A stretch of 64,000 nt of DNA from NCBI GenBank assembly GCA_014281115.1, contig JACONQ010000006.1, positions 310,001 to 374,000 of the forward strand, read 5' to 3'. Every line of letters starts with the position of its first letter. Position 1 is the stretch's first letter. Below are positions 31,927 to 42,169 of the stretch, piece after piece. The translations under genes and the position numbers were made by a program. Under the pieces are notes generated by a model. That model searched no databases and had not been told where the DNA came from. It saw only the letters and a list, made by a program, of their open reading frames with translations. The stretch comes from Laburnicola sp. R22_1 (Eukaryota; Ascomycota; Dothideomycetes; Pleosporales; Didymosphaeriaceae).

Positions 31927-33306
31927 ATGTCGCTGCCCTCCGACTACTCCAATGAAATATCCGCCCTCAACCGCGAAGTCCTAAAGCACCAGCCGTCCGA
32001 CGTCCTCCAGTTCTGTGCAAACTTCTTCCTGCGCCGTCTCGAGTCGCAGCGCGCCGAATTCCTGCTTTCCCAGCAGCATTCCAGCCCGCAGGGCCGTGGC
32101 ATGGCCGAGAGCAGCTTTCCCGGCGGCAATCCATTTGGCACCTCTCCCAGCGCCGCTGCGAACAATTACATGCAACGCCTCGACGAAGAGGACGAAAACG
32201 ACGCCGTAGCCTCCCCCACCGCAGCCTCCTTCTCGCCCTCCGCCATGGACAACGCCCAGAGCCCGCCCGCAGGCGAGGACACCTTTGGCAACTTTGGCGG
32301 CTTCGGCGACGCTATGAAGAGCGCCAGGCCGCTGCCCAACACCGGCATGGGCGCCCCCGATCCGCAGAGCTTCCCCAGCAACTACAACCTGAACAGACGC
32401 ACCTCCGTGTCTGCCGAGTCACTCAACCCCGCCTCGTCCGCCAACGACAACTGGACCCCGCCGCACCACCCCAAGACGCAAGAACAGCAGTCGCGACTTA
32501 GGTCCGCTGTTGCTGGCAACTTCCTCTTCTCCCACCTCGACGACGAGCAGTCTGCCCAGGTGCTCGGCGCCCTGCAGGAGAAGCCGATACCAACAAAGGG
32601 AATCAAGGTCATCCAACAGGGCGACGTGGGCGACTATTTCTACATCGTGGAGAAGGGCTCCTTCGACATCTACGTCAACAAGTCGGGCAAAGTCGAGGCT
32701 GGTCCTGACGGCCAAGGCTCCAAAGTAGGCACCGTAGTCGCAGGCGGCTCCTTCGGTGAGCTGGCGTTGATGTACAACGCTCCTCGTGCTGCCACAGTCG
32801 TATCAGCAGAGCAGTCTACCCTGTGGGCTCTCGACCGAGTGACCTTCCGCCGCATCCTCATGGACAGCGCCTTCCAGCGACGTCGCATGTACGAATGCTT
32901 TCTCGAAGAGGTCCCGCTACTTGCGTCGTTGACGCCATATGAGCGCTCCAAGATTGCAGACGCGCTCGAGACGAAGAAGTTTCCTCCCGGCACCAGCATT
33001 ATCAATGAGGGCGACGTAGGCGAATCTTTCTACATCCTCGAATCGGGCGAGGCTGAGGTCTACAAACGCGGGATGCAGAACCCCGTCCGCAGGTACAACA
33101 AGGGCGACTACTTTGGCGAGCTGGCCCTGCTCAACGATGCTCCACGCGCTGCCTCTGTCGTGAGCACCACCGAGGTCAAGGTGGCGACCTTGGGCAAGAA
33201 TGGTTTCCAGCGGCTGCTGGGTCCGGTCGAAGGCATCATGAGGCGTAACGACCCGAGCAAACCTCAATACAGCGATAGCGTAGACCCATTGACGAAAGCG
33301 TCATAA
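31927..33306 (+). CDS. pkaR: cAMP-dependent protein kinase regulatory subunit
   Basis: Single exon, 459 aa from ATG 31927 (MSLPSDYSNEISALN); the frame extends 28 codons further up, but that stretch is low-complexity leader. Order: N-terminal RII-type dimerisation/docking helices (residues 4-45), a Ser/Pro/Gly-rich linker, the inhibitor site RRTSVSAES at about residue 156, and two cyclic-nucleotide-binding domains. Each domain carries its phosphate-binding cassette: GGSFGELALMYNAPRAATV and GDYFGELALLNDAPRAASV, both with the Glu and Arg that hold cAMP. Because the inhibitor site has Ser it is a substrate-type (RII-like) subunit. Family knowledge: it holds the PKA catalytic subunits inactive until cAMP binds, setting growth, conidiation and stress output. 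Cassettes and inhibitor site are intact, so it should work. Confidence 0.97.
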   Translation: MSLPSDYSNEISALNREVLKHQPSDVLQFCANFFLRRLESQRAEFLLSQQHSSPQGRGMAESSFPGGNPFGTSPSAAANNYMQRLDEEDENDAVASPTAASFSPSAMDNAQSPPAGEDTFGNFGGFGDAMKSARPLPNTGMGAPDPQSFPSNYNLNRRTSVSAESLNPASSANDNWTPPHHPKTQEQQSRLRSAVAGNFLFSHLDDEQSAQVLGALQEKPIPTKGIKVIQQGDVGDYFYIVEKGSFDIYVNKSGKVEAGPDGQGSKVGTVVAGGSFGELALMYNAPRAATVVSAEQSTLWALDRVTFRRILMDSAFQRRRMYECFLEEVPLLASLTPYERSKIADALETKKFPPGTSIINEGDVGESFYILESGEAEVYKRGMQNPVRRYNKGDYFGELALLNDAPRAASVVSTTEVKVATLGKNGFQRLLGPVEGIMRRNDPSKPQYSDSVDPLTKAS

Positions 33307-35813
33307 GCACGAGGGGTTGTTGTTCTGGTAGGACAAGCCTTCTCGCTCATGCCGCGCGGGGCAGGCTAAAATGCAATAAACGTTTTCAGACGGGTGGCTG
33401 GTTGTGTATGGAAGCAAAGGTTTCTTCGATTTTGACTGTACGGGAATATGCGGCTGCTGCAAGTTATCGTTTCCTCTGTCCGCGGCGGCGTTTTCGCATG
33501 TACTGTTACTCTTCCTACTATCACTAAGTGTTATTTGAAGTGTGGGTTGCTCTTTGGGGCAAAGGCGAAAGAAGGGTTCTGTTTGCGTCCCTGTCGACTG
33601 TACTCACTCCCAATGTCGCATCATCTTCAAGACTATAGACTTTTATGATTACGTGTTTGATATGTGCTTGATTATGAAATTGTTATAGGTGAGTCACAGT
33701 GTCTCCAAGCAGTGGGTATAGGTAGGTAGGTACCTACCTAGGTAATGTGGCGATCACGTGTCCGCTTTTTCCAATATTGAAGCTTCGTTAGGCGACCCGC
33801 GAACATTTGAACGATCGGACTGCTTCCTCTCCCTTTCGATGTCCCCCTCGGCACTTTCCACCACATCGCATCACGGAGCTCATGCATTATTTATGCAACT
33901 AAGAGAATACAGAAGGCAAAAATGCGGAGTGGCGTTGCCGGTGACTAATGCTGGGGGCCAAACGGCTTATTAATGCTGCGAACCTGTCCGCCCACAGAAG
34001 ATCGCACCATCACCATCCCGACTCACGAACCACATATCATAATCAACGAGTCTGTTGAGTAGGCAAACAGTCATTCCACTCAACAATAGGCGTTCCACTA
34101 ACATTGTCTAGGCTCGAGGTCTGCCCACTGGCAGCAACTCACTGCAGTTGTGCCGACCGACATGGGTCAGAAATCTGCTCAAAGGCTCATGTTACCGAAA
34201 ACTCCTTCCTGGAATCTTTAGCCCAAAACAGGCCATGATAAACCGCTGAGAACGACGATTGCCCTTGAACGGCGTGGGCTTTTTCAGCTGGCAATTCGCA
34301 GTCTTGAAGATGCATGCACTAAGGCGGCGCTGACCATCGGTCAGTCTGATATAGCTCGAGCGCCGCTACCGCCCTACAGACTCGTCAAGCGCAAGGTCGG
34401 GCTTCAAGATGACCGAATGGAATCCGCCTCGCTACCACGCCACGTATCACCGGTTGACCTGACATAGTGCCACAGAACGGGAATGAACAACCACCAGACT
34501 TCTTCTGCCCATAATCATAGACTCGAGAAGAAGCAAATAAATATGTCGCATCCGCGCCGTTAGTTACCATGAAGCCATCATCATCCGTCATATTTGTGTC
34601 TTGTCCAGCTGAGCGTGGCTGAGAATCAGTCCGCAAAACGCTTCCTACAAGCATGACCGTTGTGGAATACACCTACTGAGCCACAAACTGTACTCAGTCT
34701 GCGGAGAATCCGCCTTATGCCTCCCCGCTTGACGTACACTAGTGTACATGGCGGAGACGTTTAGTTTTCTAGAAGCTGCTTCAGCTGCCAACAGAGCCTT
34801 GTGGCGTTTCGAAATTATCTCCAGTATATTAAGATACCAATGGACCGTCGATATTCCTTAGTCGAGCACTCGAGGATTACCATGGCATTGTGCTGATATG
34901 CAGGAGCCGGGATCCGAACGGGCGCTAGTACTACATTGGGACAATGGGCATACTTCAGGTAAGCAGGTCGCTCATTCTTACAAGTCAGATAGGATTTCTG
35001 CGATCACAGCTGAACTGTAGATGCGTTTCAATTTGGCTTTGCTTCTAACGAGTTAATTGCAGAGCGTTGCTATATTCCTACGCCGAAGATCGTTGCTGTA
35101 TCGACGATTTCATTCACCTGAAGTTCGGCGCCCTGGAAGTAATCACCGCTTGGGGGGCCAAAAACGGACCCCAGTCAGCCACACCCTCGTTGTCAACTTG
35201 TCACTATCATGTCGATTCTCGTATATACTCATTTTGACAAATCAGTCATCTGAGGCACCAAGCCTGATACCAAGCTTTTTCGGCAACCATTCCATCGGTC
35301 CAACCCGATAACAGACCATTTCTGTTCGACCAAGGCGCATGCACTTCAGCTATGAGATCACTTTCAAGCGTAGAGTGCAGCTTCTTTCGCGTGCTTCGCC
35401 CTACTAGTGACCTCGACCGACTAAAATTGACCAGAAAAGGGTGGGTCGTCTTATATGTGCTGATGATGTTCGACCATGCGCACTTTGAAGTTCGCATGTT
35501 CCTAGGTATGCTCACAGCACCGGATAGACCAATCCTCCGGAAGGTGACAGGGTCCTCCCCTATCTCTCCACTGTAAAGACCGTGCATCTAGTCGATAATG
35601 GTCTTGTCCTGCCACGCGTGGCTTGCCTTCTTCCTAGGCTCAATATGTGTTGACGTTCAGTACAGAACCTAGACGGCTTACGTATATAGTCTCCAGAGCA
35701 TCCTTCGATGTAACGTCGCTTTTCATGCGATCTTCAGTGCATCTACATTCATCTCTCTCAATTCTCCGTCTTGCGTCACATCTTTCTGATAATTTTTCTC
35801 ACATCCTCTCGAT
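33307..35813. other. Intergenic, 2.5 kb
   Basis: 3' side of pkaR and promoter of the next plus-strand gene. A TAGGTAGGTACCTACCTAGG-type palindrome lies near 33719-33743. Open frames at 34385-34672 (GTG start) and 35246-35587 (113 codons, minus) have no recognisable content. A ggatccgaacggg stretch at 34911-34923 resembles a T-loop but has no partner A-box. No gene is supported. Confidence 0.55.
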
Positions 35814-37547
35814 ATGTCAGCAAATAGCGGACCGAAACCAGCGAAGAGAGCTGGTAGGAAGCGACAACCACCTCTCGCCCCCGGCCCTGCTCTTCAGTTT
35901 GTGGTTGCTAGCCATCCAGATGAGTTCAGAGCTGAACGTACGATGAGACATGTCCGTTCGCACGTTATGTACAAGCATCGCGTGGAGCAACGAGGAGGCT
36001 CTCCTGCTGAACCAACCAAAAGTAGGGAAAGGGGGTATGGATCGGGGGCAGATACGCGAACACCCAGTCCAAAAACGGCAAGCTCTGATGGGGCCCTCTC
36101 GGACAGTTATCGTTCAGCACCGACGCCACGACGACGAAGCACTGTTTGGGATGGTGCATTGTATCAATACATGTCACAATCTCCCTCGATCGATCCATTA
36201 CGCGACCTCGCCGCCAGAATCATTGCAGCTACTACAGCTGAGCCAGCAAGAAGTGCTCCTCCAATGTTCGAGGAACATTCCGAGTATCCCTTCCCGACGG
36301 CAGGCTATTTTTTAGGGTCAGACAGCCTGGATCAACTTCGAGACTTGTACATCGATAACCTAAGTTTGTTCGGTCTCCCAGGCCTGGCATCGTGCGGATG
36401 GACGAGAATGCTATGCAGCAACCGCATGTCATTTCTTAGTCAAGTCACCGTTGCTTGCGTCTACCAAGATGTAGTTGATGGCTTCCTGGAGGATACAGCA
36501 CTCACAGTATACGCAAAAACAAAGCTCCTAAGAATGATCACAGAAAATCTGAACACTCAGACGGATGATTTCACTATAATCAGTATAGTGCACCTCCTCG
36601 TCAGCGAGATTGGAGGCCAAAATGAGGACGTATTCGATGTCCATCAGGAAGGCTTGGTTCGCATTGTGCAACAACGGGGTGGTATCACGAACCTAGGAAC
36701 GGACTACGATATTGCCACTTTCCTAATTGTGTGAGTCGTGTACTATGAGATGCCAACACGTAGCATTGCTAAACTATGCAGGATTCTACTCAGCTTCACC
36801 GTGTTAGGAGGGCGTCCCGAACCTGCAATGCTGCAAGGTTTCATACCGAATCCATTGCTTCGCGGGCAATCGATGCAACCTCTACCTATATCACCATTAT
36901 ATGCTCCGGAGGGAGATCTATCCAAGCTGTATGGACACTGTTCAGATGCCACCTACGAGATCGTACGCGACATGCACGAGCTTACGCGCACTTTCATCAC
37001 CAGATGGAGCTGCCCATCGTCGGAAGCCCCAATAGCAGAGGCGCACATGAACCAGATTTACACACGACTTCTATACCGACCTTCCACAGAAAATACCGCG
37101 ACGCCAGATTGGATTTACGAGAGCTGCCACATCGCTGCACTGATCTACTGCCGCTCCATAGTCCAGGGCATGCCGCTCGCACAGTCCGCAAACATCATGC
37201 ATGCACGGAGTTCCGGCGCGGTCACAGGGACAACGGTTATTTCAGCTCTACATCGCGCAATCGAACAGACGGATAGAACGCAGCATTGGGGCGATATGTG
37301 TGGCGTGCTGTTGTGGATCTGTCTAGTCGGCGGAGCTGCAGCGTGGCCTTCTTTGCAGCCTCTCTACACGGACTTGGCGGAGAGTCACGCATCGACTGCG
37401 TGGACTAGAAAATGCTTTGCGCTTTATGCGGTGAGGGCTTCTATAATGACCAATTTCGATCATGCCGACGCTATTGTCGAGGCTCAGAGGACGATGCTGC
37501 AGGTTCAGCAGATGATCAACTTGAGGAGAGCAAGTTTACAGCAGTAG
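35814..37547 (+). CDS. Fungal transcription-factor-like protein lacking a Zn2Cys6 cluster
   Basis: Two exons, 35814-36730 and 36782-37547, with a 51-bp intron (GTGAGT donor, GCTAAAC branch-like site, ATGCAG acceptor), total 560 aa. The N-terminus is basic (KPAKRAGRKRQPP) followed by FVVASHPDEFRAERTMRHVRSHVMYKHR, the usual opening of a large group of fungal proteins related to zinc-cluster regulators. The rest is an all-helical fungal transcription-factor region (DLYIDNLSLFGLPGL, FDVHQEGLVRIVQQRGG, ILLSFTVLGGRPEPAM). No CxxCx6C cluster is present in the protein or in the 300 bases upstream. It probably acts in regulation without its own DNA-binding cluster. Target unknown. Confidence 0.75.
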
Positions 37548-38886
37548 ATGTTTCGAATGCTCTACGGTTGCGTGCAGCTGTATTGCGCAGGGCGCCAGTG
37601 ACTGAGGCTTCCGCGTTTGCACTGTTTACGAATAGGTACGGGTGGGGTTCCACAAAAGCAGGTCTTTTGTGCTGAATTCGTCTACATTCAATGGAGGCCG
37701 ATGTTCCCAAACTCATTTTCTGGTTTCAGACGAGTACTACCTTTTCCATTCGCCTTTGTCACTTGCTTCATTTTCTCTCCCGGCAACTATTTCGTCTCTC
37801 GCTTATCAGTCAACAAGAGCATGTCAAAAACATGGCCACCCGAGAGAGCATCATAAAGAAAGCCCCATCCATCCATGCATTGCATCCCACACACTCACTA
37901 CGTACCATATTGTACCAATAGTATTCATACACACACAAACCACAACAACAGCAACAATAACCGACCAAAAAGACTCTACAGATCGTCATCGTAAAGCGAA
38001 TGCCTTGAAGTCCTCGTCCTAAACTCAGAGTACCAAGCGTCCACGTCTTACACCAGGATGAACCCACTCTCCATACGAAAAAAAAACCAGCTACAGTTTA
38101 TATACTCAATTTTTTGTCTCTCCGGTTCTGTGACTTGTACACGCATGCATCCCATCCCATCCCATGGCGTTATAATTACTAATCCCTAGGTAGGTAGTCC
38201 CCACTTTCTTTTCCGTCTTCTTCTTTTTGGCCCCCAAGTAATTCCAACCTCACAATACCAAGTACCATACCGGTAGTAGATACTAGCGTCAGCGCGGTAA
38301 CCGCCCGGCCGCACGTACGCCCGCACGCACCCATTCGATGCGTGCGTGTTCGTTCGTAAGCGGAAATAACTCTTTTCTTTTTGTGGAGTTTGGCGGGTTT
38401 GGGGGCCGTTGACTGGGGCTGGGTTGGGCCGCGTGGGTTTGAGGCTGGGGTTGGGGCTGGGGCTGCATGTGGGATCGGAGTGGGGGGGTTTAATTTTGCG
38501 GTACGAGGTGGTGGGATTGTAGGAGGGGTTGGGTCTGGGTTTTGGTGTTTAGGTTGGATGGGAAGGGGGAGGAGGGTGGAGGAGGAGGATGGTGGTGCTA
38601 ATTGACTTGGTACACGGATAGAGAGGGAAGGTTCTGGAGTTACATAATGTAGAGTGTAGGCACGTCGGGAGGAGCCACTGTATGTATTCTAGCCTTTGTG
38701 AGTAGCGAAAGGGGCTAATTTACCTCAAAAATTACCTATCGCAGGGGAGTCAGCGCTAGCTGGGGTTACTCCCGATGTGCCAACACCGTGTAGTGTGTTT
38801 CATTCACCCTCAGCCTTACATCCGTTGCTGATTTCCCTCCCCATCGGACTTTCTACCTAAAATCCGACCTTGACCCACGCCTTCCC
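37548..38886. other. Convergent intergenic region with a G/T-rich tract
   Basis: Between two converging genes. Holds a (CATCC)n run near 38147-38168 and a strongly strand-biased G/T-rich tract at about 38380-38600 with many GGGG and GGTTGGG runs. No gene is supported. The 74-codon plus-strand frame through the G tract is Gly/Val-rich noise. Confidence 0.6.
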
Positions 38887-39936
38887 CTACCCCAGCCGCA
38901 TCTTCTGCGCATAGCACGTATTACCCGTCTCGTACAAAACGAGAAAACTCGCATCGTCCAGGCCCACCATACCCGCCCACATTGCTGGCAAGGCATGCAC
39001 AACAGTCCTATCTGTCCACGTCCTCCCCCCATCTCGACTTAGCATCAGAGCCAGCGCACCCGCCGGCCACGTACCGCCATTCTCGTTGGTTCCAAAGCTA
39101 GCAACGAGCGTGGTTCCTACGCGGATGATTTGAGGCGCACCCGCGCTGTACGAAGGGTCGCTGGACACGGTGTAGCGCGTAGGCTCCCACGTGCGTCCAT
39201 CGTCGGTCGAGCGTACTGCTTGGACAATGAAGTGGCCGTTGGTGCCGGACTCGAAGATGGCGACTTTGGTTGCACTGTTGGCTGCTACGCGGGCCACGCC
39301 GATCATGCCATCGCGCGCATTGGTATCGTTGCCGGTGAAGACGCGCTCCCGGCCCCATGATTGCCCGTAGTTTGTCGTCTCTCGGATGATGCTGTCTTGC
39401 CCGCCGGGGCCCGTCTCCTTGGAGTAGTATAACTGCGTGCTTCCATCGAGCGCGGTTTGGAAGAAGGGTTCCCATGGCCCGTCTGGACCGCCTGGCATCT
39501 CGATCGCTTGGTTCAAGAAGGTCCAGGTCTTGCCCAGGTCATTGCTCACTGTGACGGTGATGCGGTACCAAGTCGGGTCTCGGTTTGGCCCGTTGCCCAG
39601 GTCGTGGTTTCTGAAAGCGCAGAGGACCTGGCCGTTGGGCATTTGGTGGACGTAGGGATTGTCGAGATCTCGCGTGCTCGAGGGCGCGGTGTCGACGGTG
39701 CCGAGAGGCTCCCATGATGCGCCGTTGTTGCTGGATTTTACTGTTGTGATGATGCGGTTGCCGCCGGTGCTCTGTGTGTAGACACCTAGGAGAGAATTGT
39801 CGGCGAGGCGTACGGCACGAGGGTAGGTTCCGAATCTGCCGAAGATGACGGCGGCGCCATCTTTGATGGGAGCCTGGGCGGAAGTAACTGCGACTAAGAG
39901 AGCAGTGGTCTTCAGAAACTTGGAGAGGAAGTGCAT
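38887..39936 (-). CDS. Secreted Asp-box (BNR) repeat hydrolase, sialidase/GH93-like
   Basis: Single exon, 349 aa. MHFLSKFLKTTALLVAVTSAQA is a clear signal peptide with cleavage after AQA (about residue 22), so the product is secreted. At least five Asp-box-type motifs (S-x-D/N-x-G-x-S/T-W) are visible: SSNNGASW, SNDLGKTW, TTNYGQSW, STDDGRTW and SRDGGRTW. They mark the blades of a six-bladed propeller as in sialidases (GH33) and exo-arabinanases (GH93). RAVRLADNSLLGVY and CAFRNHDLG resemble conserved active-site blades. Family knowledge: fungal relatives degrade plant cell-wall arabinan or related glycans. The exact substrate is not decided by what I can see. Length fits one propeller with no extra domain. 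Isolated; no other carbohydrate enzyme is nearby. Confidence 0.83.
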   Translation of the reverse strand: MHFLSKFLKTTALLVAVTSAQAPIKDGAAVIFGRFGTYPRAVRLADNSLLGVYTQSTGGNRIITTVKSSNNGASWEPLGTVDTAPSSTRDLDNPYVHQMPNGQVLCAFRNHDLGNGPNRDPTWYRITVTVSNDLGKTWTFLNQAIEMPGGPDGPWEPFFQTALDGSTQLYYSKETGPGGQDSIIRETTNYGQSWGRERVFTGNDTNARDGMIGVARVAANSATKVAIFESGTNGHFIVQAVRSTDDGRTWEPTRYTVSSDPSYSAGAPQIIRVGTTLVASFGTNENGGTWPAGALALMLSRDGGRTWTDRTVVHALPAMWAGMVGLDDASFLVLYETGNTCYAQKMRLG

Positions 39937-42169
39937 GATGGTACTGTGAGTTACAGGCCTGGTGTATAAGTCCGATTATCGTGTATTACCCCAGGATGGA
40001 CAATTCGAAGGCCAAATGCACTCAACTTTTTGTCACGCGGTTGTACAAGATCGCAAGTGGAACCAATGCGAATGATGAAAATATGAAATAGAAATTGACA
40101 ATTCAAATGAAACGAAACATACCCTTTTTATATCCAGAGCCTTTCCACTCGGTTCCGTCTCAACTTGCAAGTCTTGCGAAGTCATCGCTCAACGGAAGTG
40201 GCGTATGCAGCGAGCGGACAAGGCTATACGAAACACTCGAAAAAAGAACGAATGCCGACCAATCGAGACACGTTGCGTTGAAGCGGCTCGTCAGAATCAG
40301 GCTAGAAACCCGGCATAAGGGAACGTCTCCGGCTTCCGCGTGTAGAGAGTGCATGTTTAGGTTCCGTGCACAGCTATTTTTGTAGGCTGTCTGATGGCAG
40401 ATGGGCTGCGCTAATCAGCGTGAACGAGCGGGACCAACGATGGGAAGTTGAAGTGAGAATGAACGCTGCTTCAATGTGTGAATCATTGAAACAATGGATA
40501 GCTCAGAGTACTGATGGTATCCGAGCCGTGGGTTGATGATCGATATTGAATGATTAACCGGAGAATTCTCTTTGGTGTGCACTCGTAGCGCAGCATGCGC
40601 CTGCTACCGTACCCCTGTCGTTTGTACTCTCTACCAGCAAGGATGTAGCTGCACGCTGTGTCGACTTTCCCGAGTTGTCGGATTATGGTGCTATAGACCG
40701 CATACGTTTGTAACACAGAGGGCCGGACCTTGTAGATGTTAAGAAAGCTTTTGAGTATTCTTCTGGTGGAACGCTGTTACCTAAGGTACTTCACTGGATA
40801 ATCATGCCTCTGCATACTAGACTGCGCGAACACCGGCTCTCCTTGAGCCCATCGAATCTTATCGCAGCTGACCCATGGCTTCGGGGGCCGGTTATTGGGG
40901 TGGGATGTGGCTGCATAGCAAGATCAACGTCACAGACATAAATGATCCAATCAAATCGCCACACGTATATTAGTAATCATCGGCTTCACACATCCCACGC
41001 TGGAGCTCGACCTTTAAGCATCACTTTCCTGTCAATTTTATCAATCCTTCCTATACATATCCTATTACATCCACGTTCAAAGTCTCAGCCGCTAATCCTT
41101 AAATTCCGCGAGGTGAAAATGGACTGCGTTCCGCTACCACTCATATGCTTCCAGTGCGGAACGTACGGAATCTCCTGCGAAACTACACAATGCACTTTGC
41201 GATAACTGACATGCAGCAGCGACCAGAACCCCTGTAGATGCAAAGTTATCGGCCCCACTATAGGTTTTGTAGTGACCGTCGGCATGGCCGTATGTACCAC
41301 ATGCAGAGACGTGTCTTCGCCGTCTCAAGTTTGTTTGCAACGCACGGACCGCTGACTTCTTGCAGATCGTGTGCTGGCCGGCGAGCTTGCTCTGCTGCTG
41401 CTGCGCGACGGATGCGGGGAAAAGGCGAGTTCTCCGAGTTTCGAAATGTCGTGCATCTTGTGCTAACTAGAATCAGTGTGCTGGCGCTACCTGCTGACAC
41501 CGGCAATGCCATATCAAATGCTATTCCCATATGACGAAATGAGTACTCCTAGGTAGCTTGAAGAGATATGGCATCGTGATGGGCATTGGAGTTCTGGAGT
41601 ACAATAAAGGATGGCCCCTTCCTCACGGAAGTCTATTTAATAACGGTTAATGAAACACTGTGAAGGCGTTTTGAACGAGTGAACTGAGCTACCCATGTCA
41701 ATCGCGGGTGGCTGCAGTGCATTGCAGCGTCACGTGAGGCTTTGTCCCCAGCCTCGCGGTGTCTCAGTTCTCTGTTGCTTGGGAAAAGGTGGCCACAGCG
41801 GGCACCTCTCCATCTTTCCTTCTGCTGTTCTCCCTCACCTGGACAGCAGGACTCAACCTACGGCCTGCGCAGGCGTAGTCGTCGATAGAGGACGCGGGTG
41901 TGAGCTTCGTCAGGTTGCTTGGTGAGTTGAGTTGTTTATGTTTCCAGTGGTCTGCTTCACTCCGTTGCCCAGTGAGCCATCAGTCGCGACCGAACTCGAC
42001 GCGTTCGAGCGCGTGCTGGCTTCACTCACTAGACTTCTGGCTTATCTAGCTTAACCTGTCGTATATTATGTAAACGTCACTTTGTTTACTTTCTCAACCA
42101 GGACCTTTTTCAGCGCCACGTCTCACTCTTCGACATCACACTCTCAGCGCCACGAGCTGTACTCCACAA
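39937..42169. other. Intergenic, 2.2 kb
   Basis: Divergent space between the Asp-box hydrolase and the 1.28-k codon gene. Apart from the broken Cys-rich frame at 41119-41355 there is nothing I can support. Promoter DNA for both genes lies at the two ends. Confidence 0.5.
41119..41355 (+). pseudogene. Candidate small Cys-rich ORF interrupted by TAA
   Basis: ATG 41119 opens a 28-codon frame rich in cysteine (CVPLPLICFQCGTYGISCE). It stops at TAA 41203-41205, then the same frame runs on with the same character (CSSDQNPCRCKVIG, VCTTCRDVSS) to TGA 41353-41355. There are twelve Cys in about 77 residues. A CAA to TAA change would explain the break. No signal peptide is seen. It could be a dead small Cys-rich protein gene or a chance frame; short length keeps confidence low. 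Confidence 0.25.

Noticed and set aside
34905..34930. T-loop-like sequence suggesting a tRNA on the minus strand
   Set aside because: The T-stem does not pair and no A-box or acceptor stem is found at the right distance.
35246..35587. 113-codon minus-strand frame with an ATG
   Set aside because: No domain, no splice partners, and it lies in the promoter side of the transcription-factor-like gene.
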